Assembly (NCBI RefSeq): GCF_935822925.1
Contig: NZ_CAKXZS010000008.1
Location: 124,001 to 188,000, forward strand
Direction: 5' to 3'
DNA from: Mesorhizobium ventifaucium
Lineage (GTDB): Bacteria > Pseudomonadota > Alphaproteobacteria > Rhizobiales > Rhizobiaceae
Length of the DNA stretch: 64,000 nt
Shown piece after piece: positions 57,991 to 64,000 of this stretch; position 1 is the stretch's first letter; each line of letters starts with the position of its first letter. The position numbers and the translations under genes were made by a program. Under the pieces are notes generated by a model that had not been told where the DNA came from, did no database searches, and was given only the letters and a program-made list of their open reading frames with translations.

Positions 57991-59916
57991 TCAGCTTGTA
58001 TGCGGGACCCGCTTGTTCACCGTTTCCGGGAAGAAATCAGGCGCTGCACGGCGCTTGCCGAACATCATGTCGTATTGCAGCAGACGGAAATCGCGAATGG
58101 CCGGGTCGATTTGCTTCTTGCGCGCCCAGTCGGGCGTGTCCTCGCCCGTCGGCGTCAATAGTAAATTGCGGTCGACGATGCTGTATCGCTCGCGCATCTG
58201 GCCGAGGAAGCCGGTGTAATAGGGGTGGCTGATCCCGGCCGTGGTCAGCACGTGGTAGGGCAGAAAGGCTGGACTGACAGTGCCCATGTCCGCGACCGGA
58301 CCGGTGCGGTTGGACCATACGATCAGCGGTGTTCGGTGATGCAGCAGCATCTGGTCGGGCGGCTCCTTGCGTGGCGCGACGTTATCCTTGAGGAAGCCGG
58401 TCTCGACATAGACCGGACCGAGCGGCGGCAGATGGTCACCGAAGAATGCGATGACCGTCGGTCGCCGCCGGTTCTTCGCCCATTCGATGAGGCGCTCGAG
58501 GCTCTTGTCGGCGTCGGATGCGCCTTCGGTGAAGCTCAGCAGCGAATCCTTTGCCCACTGGCTGGTCGGAGCCTGCACCTTGTGGGTCGGATTGTGATAG
58601 CGACTCGGTTCGTAGGGTCCGTGGTTTTGCAGGCTGACGGCGAAGTAGAAGAACGGATCGTCCGTGGCGTTGGCTTCGCGGATGATCTCGTCGGTCATCG
58701 CCGCGTCCGACGTGAGCGGCCCGCGCTTTTCGAGGTATGGCATATTTTCTTCCGACTTGAAGTCGTCGAAGCCGAAATCCGCATAGACCGGCGTGCGGTT
58801 CCAGAACCAGCTCGTCCCAGGGTGGATAGCGCGGGTCTCATAGCCCTGGCTCTTCAGGAACGTCGCCATCGACGGCACCGGCGCGCGGACATATTGCTGG
58901 TAGGGGATGCTGCCGGCCGGCAGGAAGGCGTTGGAAAAGCCGGTCAGCGCCTCGAACTCGACATTGGCGGTCATGCCGCCGAATTCGGGCGAGAACACGT
59001 GGCCGGAGCGCAGCGCCCGCACGTTGGGAATCGGATCGGGCGTGATGGTGACGCCGGGCAGTTCGGTCGGATCCCAGAAGGATTCGCTCATGACGATGAT
59101 GATGTCTGGCTTCTCGGTCGGCACCGATGCCTTCACATCAGGCCTTTCGATCGCCGCGATCGCCTTGTCGGAGTAGCCGGCAGGCGCGGGGACATGGGCC
59201 ATCGGCACGTTGAGGGCGAAGGCCAATGCGAAGCCGTTGGAGGCGTAATTTTCCTTCTGGTCCCACATGATTGGGATGATTTGCAGCCGGTCGCGGGTCC
59301 ACGAGAATGTCGCGTAATCCATAATCGACACGAAGAAGGCGAGCAGCGGCACGGTCAGTGTCAGCCGGGCCAGGCGACCCTTGCGGCTGAGCGCCGGTAC
59401 CCGGCGGCGCCACAGCCGCCAGCCATAAACGAGCAGCAAGAGGCCGCCAACGATGCCGACCGCCAGAGCGATGGCGGTTCCCGGACGTTCGCGCACCAGC
59501 AGCGGCATCAGCGCCACGATCTGACGTGAATAGAGGAAATCGGTCGGATAGAGCGGATCGCCGAGATAGAGCGATTTCTGGTGGCCGACAAAGGCCAGCG
59601 CCAGCGTCAGCGGCGCGACGATCATCAGGCTCTGGTGGCTGCGGCCCAGCACGGCATCGAGGCCGATCAGGATCAGCGCGAAGATGATGATGGTGGTCCA
59701 GCCCGGCTTGAAGGGCTGCAGGAAGAAGCCGACGGTGCCGACAAAGTCACCGCGCACGATCAGTTCGATCGCAAAAACCAGGACGGTGGCGGCGAGAAGG
59801 CTGACGAGGCCATAGCGGATAACAGGCCATTTCCGGCCCGGCAGATAGCCGGTGGCCGGATCGCCTTCCAGAAACTGTGGCGCGGATTTGCCAACGCCTT
59901 TCTTAGTCCTTGCCAC
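57991..59916 (-). CDS. LTA-synthase-like sulfatase-fold membrane enzyme
   Basis: A 641-residue protein with five or six N-terminal membrane helices (residues up to about 225) and a large periplasmic alkaline-phosphatase-fold domain. Visible signatures are DIIIVMSESFWDPTELPG, FEALTGFSNAFLPAG with the probable catalytic Thr, TSDAAMTDEIIREA and VIAFFGDHLPPLG. The family transfers glycerol phosphate from phosphatidylglycerol; in rhizobia relatives modify cyclic beta-glucans (OpgB/CgmB-type), and a wider role is possible. I chose the GTG (VARTKKGVG) behind GGGGGAATTG; an ATG eight codons upstream is the alternative. Confidence 0.85.
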   Translation of the reverse strand: MARTKKGVGKSAPQFLEGDPATGYLPGRKWPVIRYGLVSLLAATVLVFAIELIVRGDFVGTVGFFLQPFKPGWTTIIIFALILIGLDAVLGRSHQSLMIVAPLTLALAFVGHQKSLYLGDPLYPTDFLYSRQIVALMPLLVRERPGTAIALAVGIVGGLLLLVYGWRLWRRRVPALSRKGRLARLTLTVPLLAFFVSIMDYATFSWTRDRLQIIPIMWDQKENYASNGFALAFALNVPMAHVPAPAGYSDKAIAAIERPDVKASVPTEKPDIIIVMSESFWDPTELPGVTITPDPIPNVRALRSGHVFSPEFGGMTANVEFEALTGFSNAFLPAGSIPYQQYVRAPVPSMATFLKSQGYETRAIHPGTSWFWNRTPVYADFGFDDFKSEENMPYLEKRGPLTSDAAMTDEIIREANATDDPFFYFAVSLQNHGPYEPSRYHNPTHKVQAPTSQWAKDSLLSFTEGASDADKSLERLIEWAKNRRRPTVIAFFGDHLPPLGPVYVETGFLKDNVAPRKEPPDQMLLHHRTPLIVWSNRTGPVADMGTVSPAFLPYHVLTTAGISHPYYTGFLGQMRERYSIVDRNLLLTPTGEDTPDWARKKQIDPAIRDFRLLQYDMMFGKRRAAPDFFPETVNKRVPHTS

Positions 59917-60183
59917 CTTACAATTCCCCCGACCATACACAAAAGTGTCATTGAGCTGTCATCGATATGTCACGAAAAGCTAGCGCCTGTGGCTGAAATA
60001 AGAAGAGCCAGCAAACGAATCGTGAGCGATTTTCATCATGAGTGATCGACAAAAAGCCTTTTGAAACAGGTACTCGGCCAGCGATACCGAGCGGGAGCGG
60101 CCCGGGTCGGGGTGCTCGTGGACTTGACTTGCCCGCCCGCCTTGCGCCACAGGCAAGAAAAATCAGCCGCTTGGGAGCCACGC
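59917..60183. other. Divergent intergenic region before fabD
   Basis: About 270 bp between the LTA-synthase-like gene and fabD. No gene is recognised. A CTTGACTTG stretch near 60123 could be part of a fabD promoter, but I cannot place a -10 with confidence. Confidence 0.4.
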
Positions 60184-61125
60184 ATGGCCGTCGCATTCAC
60201 CTTTCCGGGACAGGGCAGCCAGGCTGTCGGCATGGGCAAGGACCTCGCCGACGCCTTTCCGGAATCGCGGAAGATTTTCGAAGAGGTCGACGACGCGCTT
60301 GGCGAAAACCTGTCGAAGCTGATCTGGGAAGGGCCGGAAGAGAGGCTGACGCTGACCGCCAATGCCCAGCCGGCCCTGATGGCTGTGTCGCTCGCCGCCA
60401 TCCGGGCGCTGGAATCGCGTGGCCTCTCGCTGAAGGACAAGGTCGCCTATGTCGCCGGCCATTCGCTCGGCGAATATTCGGCACTCGCCGCCGCCGGTTT
60501 CGTTTCGGTCGCCGATGCCGCCCGGCTCTTGCGCATCCGCGGCAATGCCATGCAGGCGGCTGTGCCGGCCGGCGAGGGCGCCATGGCGGCGATCATCGGG
60601 CTGGAACAGGCCGATGTCGAAGCCGCCTGCGCTGAAGCGGCCAAAGATTCGATTTGCCAGATCGCCAACGACAATGGCGGTGGCCAGCTGGTGATCTCCG
60701 GCGCCAGGGTGGCGGTCGAGCTGGCGGCGAAGCTTTGCACGGAAAAGGGCGCCAAGCGGGCGCTGATGCTGCAGGTCTCGGCGCCCTTCCATTCGGCGCT
60801 GATGGCACCGGCGGCCGAGGTCATGCGCGAGGCGCTGGCCGGCGTGACGAAGAACGCGCCGTTCGTACCCGTGGTCTCCAACGTGTCGGTCACGCCGTCC
60901 AGCGATCCGGACGCAATCGCCCACCGCCTGGTCGAACAGGTGACAGGGCGCGTGCGCTGGCGCGAAACGGTGGAGTGGTTTGGCGCCAACGGCATTGCGA
61001 CGCTGTACGAGGTGGGTGCCGGCAAGGTGCTGTCGGGATTGGCGCGGCGAATCAACCGCGACATTGCCACCGGGGCCGTCGGCACGCCGGCCGATGTCGA
61101 GGCGGCGCTGGTGGCGCTCGATTGA
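60184..61125 (+). CDS. fabD: Malonyl-CoA-ACP transacylase
   Basis: FabD loads malonyl groups onto acyl carrier protein for fatty-acid synthesis. The 313-residue enzyme has FTFPGQGSQAVGMGKDL, the nucleophile GHSLGEYSALAAAG, the Arg-containing LLRIRGNAMQ, and the His in QVSAPFHSALM. I chose the ATG with this canonical start over an upstream TTG. The next genes are a relBE pair and then fabG. Confidence 0.97.
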   Translation: MAVAFTFPGQGSQAVGMGKDLADAFPESRKIFEEVDDALGENLSKLIWEGPEERLTLTANAQPALMAVSLAAIRALESRGLSLKDKVAYVAGHSLGEYSALAAAGFVSVADAARLLRIRGNAMQAAVPAGEGAMAAIIGLEQADVEAACAEAAKDSICQIANDNGGGQLVISGARVAVELAAKLCTEKGAKRALMLQVSAPFHSALMAPAAEVMREALAGVTKNAPFVPVVSNVSVTPSSDPDAIAHRLVEQVTGRVRWRETVEWFGANGIATLYEVGAGKVLSGLARRINRDIATGAVGTPADVEAALVALD

Positions 61126-61152
61126 ACCATGCGCGTCCGGCTGATGCGGGCG

Positions 61153-61181
61153 CTTGAATTCTTAGCCTCGTCGGGATATGT
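61153..61181 (+). promoter_or_regulatory. Sigma-70 promoter of relBE
   Basis: CTTGAA (-35) and ATATGT (-10) are 17 bp apart just after fabD. The -10 box overlaps the palindromic operator, as expected for autorepression. Confidence 0.5.
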
Positions 61182-61198
61182 GAATACATGTATTCACA
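61179..61198. promoter_or_regulatory. 20-bp perfect palindrome, relBE operator
   Basis: TGTGAATACATGTATTCACA reads the same on both strands. It overlaps the -10 box and ends at the AGGAGA ribosome site of the antitoxin gene, a position typical of toxin-antitoxin autoregulation. Confidence 0.85.
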
Positions 61199-61208
61199 GG
61201 AGATCGGA

Positions 61209-61430
61209 ATGCCGACGTCAATCCGACTTGCCCCCGAAATCGAAGAGCGTCTGGATTTCCTCGCGGCCAAGACTGGCCGCAGTAAAGCTTATTATCTGCG
61301 CGAACTCATCGAGCGCGGTCTTGAGGACGTAGAAGACTATTACCTCGCGGCCGAGGTGTTGGAGCGGATCAGAAGCGGCGAGGAGGACGTCATGACAGCC
61401 GAGGACTTCTGGCGTGGCCTGGACGCTTGA
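61209..61430 (+). CDS. RelB-type (ribbon-helix-helix) antitoxin
   Basis: A 73-residue antitoxin. The N-terminal ribbon-helix-helix (MPTSIRLAPEIEERLDFLAA, TGRSKAYYLRELIERGLEDV) should bind the 20-bp palindrome just upstream. The acidic C-terminus (GEEDVMTAEDFWRGLDA) should wrap the toxin. I chose the ATG after AGGAGATCGG; an upstream ATG lies in the operator. The toxin gene overlaps the end by 17 bases. Confidence 0.88.
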   Translation: MPTSIRLAPEIEERLDFLAAKTGRSKAYYLRELIERGLEDVEDYYLAAEVLERIRSGEEDVMTAEDFWRGLDA

Positions 61431-61680
61431 ATATGCCCGCTCGGCGCGCAAATTTGTTGAAAAACTGGATCCGCAGACACGTCACCGGCTCCGCGACTTC
61501 ATCGAGAACCGTATTGCCGCCCTCGACAATCCGCGTGAAGCCGGCAAGCCGCTGAAGGGACCTTTAGCGACTTTTTGGAGGTACCGGGTTGGGGACTATC
61601 GAATTATCTGCGATGTGCAGGACAAGCAGCTCGTCATTCTGGTGGTAACAATAGGCCGCCGCAGCGATGTCTACAGGTAG
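61414..61680 (+). CDS. RelE-family toxin
   Basis: An 88-residue RelE/ParE-superfamily protein (MAWTLEYARSARKFVEKLDP, GKPLKGPLATFWRYRVGDYR, IICDVQDKQLVILVVTIGRR, SDVYR). RelE cuts mRNA at the ribosomal A site; the YR-V-DYRIIC and TIGRRSDVYR segments are typical. Start is GTG within the antitoxin gene. The pair sits between fabD and fabG, which are adjacent in most relatives. Confidence 0.9.
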   Translation: MAWTLEYARSARKFVEKLDPQTRHRLRDFIENRIAALDNPREAGKPLKGPLATFWRYRVGDYRIICDVQDKQLVILVVTIGRRSDVYR

Positions 61681-61722
61681 CCACGTTCGCCGGCCTGTCT
61701 GATTTGGAAGAGGATCAAAGAC

Positions 61723-62460
61723 ATGTTCGAATTGACCGGCCGAAAGGCGCTCGTCACAGGCGCATCGGGAGGCATCGGCGAGGCGATCGCCCGAGTGCTG
61801 CATGCGCAGGGCGCCGTTGTCGGCCTGCACGGCACCCGCGTCGAGAAGCTGGAAACGCTGGCGGCCGAGCTCGGCGATCGGGTCAACCTGTTCCCGGCGA
61901 ACCTTGCCAATCGAGACGAGGTCAAGGCGCTCGGCCAGAAGGTCGAGGCCGATCTCGAGGGCGTCGACATTCTCGTCAACAATGCCGGCATCACCAAGGA
62001 CGGGCTGTTCGTGCGCATGGCGGACGCCGACTGGGATACGGTGCTCGAGGTCAATCTGACCGCCGTGTTCCGGCTGACCCGCGAACTGACCCATCCGATG
62101 ATGCGGCGCCGGCATGGCCGCATCATCAACATCACCTCTGTGGTTGGCGTCACCGGCAATCCCGGCCAAACCAACTACTGCGCCTCCAAGGCCGGCATGA
62201 TCGGCTTTTCCAAATCGCTGGCGCAGGAGATCGCCACGCGCAACATCACCGTCAACTGCGTCGCCCCGGGCTTCATCGAATCGGCGATGACCGACAAGCT
62301 CAACGACAAGCAGAAAGAGGCGATCATGGCGGCGATTCCGACACGGCGCATGGGCACCACCGCCGAAGTCGCCTCCGCCGTCGCCTACCTCGCTTCCAAC
62401 GAAGCCGCCTATGTCACCGGCCAGACAATTCACGTGAATGGCGGTATGGCGATGATTTGA
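61723..62460 (+). CDS. fabG: 3-oxoacyl-[ACP] reductase
   Basis: FabG is the NADPH-dependent reductase of fatty-acid elongation. The 245-residue SDR has the cofactor motif VTGASGGIGEAIA, NNAG at ILVNNAGITKDG, the catalytic Ser in IINITSVVGVTGN, Y-x3-K in TNYCASKAGMIGFSKS, and the C-terminal end VTGQTIHVNGGMAM. It stands 42 bp after relE. Confidence 0.97.
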   Translation: MFELTGRKALVTGASGGIGEAIARVLHAQGAVVGLHGTRVEKLETLAAELGDRVNLFPANLANRDEVKALGQKVEADLEGVDILVNNAGITKDGLFVRMADADWDTVLEVNLTAVFRLTRELTHPMMRRRHGRIINITSVVGVTGNPGQTNYCASKAGMIGFSKSLAQEIATRNITVNCVAPGFIESAMTDKLNDKQKEAIMAAIPTRRMGTTAEVASAVAYLASNEAAYVTGQTIHVNGGMAMI

Positions 62461-62593
62461 CAGTTGCGGGAAAACACCCCTTTTCACCTTGGACCCCGGC
62501 CGATTTTCGTGTAATGCGGCCCGCAACCCGGCGGTTCGGGCAAAAACCGGTCCGGTGCCGTTGCGTTTCCGACAGGACCATCTTTCAGCTTGA

Positions 62594-62615
62594 TTAGCGG
62601 CATTCTGCCCGCTAA
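62594..62615 (+). promoter_or_regulatory. Short hairpin in the acpP leader
   Basis: TTAGCGG / CCGCTAA with an eight-base loop lies 35 bp before the acpP start. Its role is unknown. Confidence 0.3.
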
Positions 62616-62649
62616 CGAAGACAGACAAACAAAAGACGAGGATGCCCAA

Positions 62650-62886
62650 ATGAGTGACACCGCAGAGCGCGTCAAGAAGATCGTTATCGAGCACCTTGGC
62701 GTCGATGCAGACAAGGTGACGGAGCAGGCGAGCTTCATCGATGATCTGGGCGCGGACAGTCTCGACACGGTCGAACTCGTCATGGCGTTCGAAGAAGAAT
62801 TCGGCGTCGAGATCCCGGACGATGCGGCCGAAACCATCCTCACTGTCGGCGATGCGGTGAAGTACATCGACAAGGCTTCGGCCTGA
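62650..62886 (+). CDS. acpP: Acyl carrier protein
   Basis: A 78-residue acidic ACP with the phosphopantetheine serine in [20 protein letters not shown]. AcpS, encoded at the other end of the window, attaches the cofactor. The start ATG follows GAGGATGCCCAA. It lies between fabG and fabF in the usual order. Confidence 0.98.
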   Translation: MSDTAERVKKIVIEHLGVDADKVTEQASFIDDLGADSLDTVELVMAFEEEFGVEIPDDAAETILTVGDAVKYIDKASA

Positions 62887-62920
62887 CGCTATTTGCAGTC
62901 ATCACCGAGGAGGACCTGCG

Positions 62921-64000
62921 ATGAGGCGTGTCGTCGTCACGGGCCTTGGGCTGCTTTCGCCGTTCGGCGTAGGCTTCGAGCATGGCTGGAAGGAACTTCT
63001 GACCGGCCGCAGCGCAGCCAAGCGCATCACCGAGTTCGAGGTGGAGGATCTTGCCTGCAAGGTTGCCCACGTCATCCCGCGCGGCAATGGTGAGAATGCC
63101 ACCTTCAATCCCGAGGTCGTTCTCGAGCCGAAGGAACTGCGCAAGATCGGCGACTTCATTCTCTACGGGCTCGCGGCCGCCGACGAGGCGCTGAAGGATT
63201 CGGGGTGGGCGCCGAAGACGCATGAGGAGCAGTGCGCCACCGGCGTGCTGATCGGCTCCGGCATCGGCGGCATTGAAGGCATCGCCGAGAACGCGTTGAT
63301 CCTGAAGGAGCGCGGACCGCGCCGCATCAGCCCGTTCTTCATCCCCGGGCAGATCATCAATCTCGTCTCCGGCCAGGTTTCGATCCGACACGGGCTGAAA
63401 GGCCCCAACCACGCCGTCGTCACCGCTTGCTCCACCGGCGCGCATGCCATCGGCGATGCCGCGCGGCTGATCATGTGGGGCGATGCCGACGTGATGGTCG
63501 CAGGCGGCACGGAAGCGCCGGTGACGCGGTTGTCGATCGCCGGCTTCGCCGCCTGCCGGGCGCTGTCGACCGACCGCAACGACGCTCCGGAAGCGGCCTC
63601 GCGACCCTATGACCGCGACCGCGACGGCTTCATCATGGGCGAGGGCGCCGGCGTCGTCATTCTGGAGGAACTGGAACACGCCAAGGCGCGCGGCGCCAAG
63701 ATCTATGCCGAGGTCACCGGTTACGGCTTGACCGGCGATGCCTATCACATCACCGCGCCGGCCGAAGATGGCGACGGCGCCTTCCGTTGCATGGTTGCGG
63801 CGCTGAACCGGGCCAAGCTGGCGCCCGCAGACGTCGACTACATCAATGCGCATGGCACCTCGACCATGGCCGACACGATCGAGCTCGGCGCCGTCGAGCG
63901 GCTGGTCGGCAACGCCGCGTCGAAAATATCGATGTCGTCGACCAAGTCGTCGATAGGCCATCTTCTGGGTGCGGCGGGCGCCGCCGAGGCGATTTTTTCG
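62921..64000 (+). CDS. fabF: Beta-ketoacyl-ACP synthase II (3' end beyond window)
   Basis: FabF condenses malonyl-ACP with a growing acyl chain. The 360 visible residues start MRRVVVTGLGLLSPFG and include the catalytic Cys in VVTACSTGAHAIGDAARL, the first His in NAHGTSTMADTIELGAVERL, and the Lys in STKSSIGHLLGAAGA; the second His and C-terminus lie past the edge. A GAGGAGGAC ribosome site precedes the ATG. Confidence 0.97.
   Translation, partial: MRRVVVTGLGLLSPFGVGFEHGWKELLTGRSAAKRITEFEVEDLACKVAHVIPRGNGENATFNPEVVLEPKELRKIGDFILYGLAAADEALKDSGWAPKTHEEQCATGVLIGSGIGGIEGIAENALILKERGPRRISPFFIPGQIINLVSGQVSIRHGLKGPNHAVVTACSTGAHAIGDAARLIMWGDADVMVAGGTEAPVTRLSIAGFAACRALSTDRNDAPEAASRPYDRDRDGFIMGEGAGVVILEELEHAKARGAKIYAEVTGYGLTGDAYHITAPAEDGDGAFRCMVAALNRAKLAPADVDYINAHGTSTMADTIELGAVERLVGNAASKISMSSTKSSIGHLLGAAGAAEAIFS

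Overview
The window looks like chromosomal DNA of an alphaproteobacterium of the order Rhizobiales, most probably Mesorhizobium or a close relative. The grounds are high GC with GC-rich third codon positions, rhizobial gene neighbourhoods (acpS-lepB-rnc-era-recO; rpsF-rpsR-rplI; dnaB...radA-cvpA-purF; fabD-fabG-acpP-fabF), TIGR02301, Rsm22 and RarD family proteins, and dispersed intergenic palindromes of the type common in Mesorhizobium. Genus is an inference from these features, not from a search. I see no rRNA, tRNA, CRISPR array, insertion sequence or prophage.

Layout. 1-2.3 kb: a small accessory block (VOC protein; a Cys-rich MarR regulator divergent from a DUF417/RclC-like membrane protein and a glycolipid-binding-domain protein) with two operator-like palindromes between the divergent genes. 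2.5-6.7 kb: acpS-lepB-rnc-era-recO, flanked on both sides by internally deleted genes (DUF2062 upstream, PaaI-type thioesterase downstream) that keep their ATGA overlaps with the intact neighbours. 6.8-11.4 kb: a very large DUF2339 membrane protein, a frameshifted orphan VapB-type antitoxin, and an ECF sigma/anti-sigma pair. 11.8-14.7 kb: a GNAT-C39 peptidase fusion overlapping an RLAN/RimK ATP-grasp ligase, followed by a DUF3303 protein; this is the most interesting biochemical module. 14.7-21.4 kb: EAL-domain relic, HD hydrolase, YgfZ, dihydroorotase, small secreted proteins, NUDIX, and a frameshifted SRAP (YedK/HMCES) gene. 21.8-28.9 kb: cysS and a tightly overlapping chain (VOC, two tandem GFA proteins, proline iminopeptidase, citramalate synthase), then RarD and a GST.

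28.9-43.1 kb: ZntB-like transporter, PQQ-type sugar dehydrogenase lipoprotein, LOG protein, LysM protein, ArsR with a palindromic operator covering its own start codon, an Atm1-type ABC exporter, SMP-30, psd-pssA (phosphatidylethanolamine synthesis), a two-domain acyltransferase/acyl-ACP synthetase, tautomerase and LysR. 43.2-50.8 kb: EamA transporter, OsmC, small secreted proteins, SDR, purF, cvpA, radA. 50.9-54.5 kb: a split secreted protein where alr is often found, dnaB with a compositional break, Rsm22 and YnfA. 54.5-60 kb: Cfa, the rplI-rpsR-rpsF operon with a recognisable promoter and terminator, and an LTA-synthase-like membrane phosphotransferase. 60-64 kb: the fatty-acid cluster fabD, fabG, acpP, fabF (cut by the window edge), with a relBE toxin-antitoxin pair between fabD and fabG.

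Two themes run through the window. First, housekeeping operons contain scars: internally deleted genes, single-base or dinucleotide frameshifts, and short tandem repeats inside or at the ends of genes. Some may be assembly or base-calling errors, and read-level data would settle this. Second, several switches are readable directly from DNA: the MarR operators, the ArsR start-codon palindrome, the 20-bp relBE palindrome, the terminator hairpin touching the ynfA start codon, and strong promoters for dnaB and rpsF.
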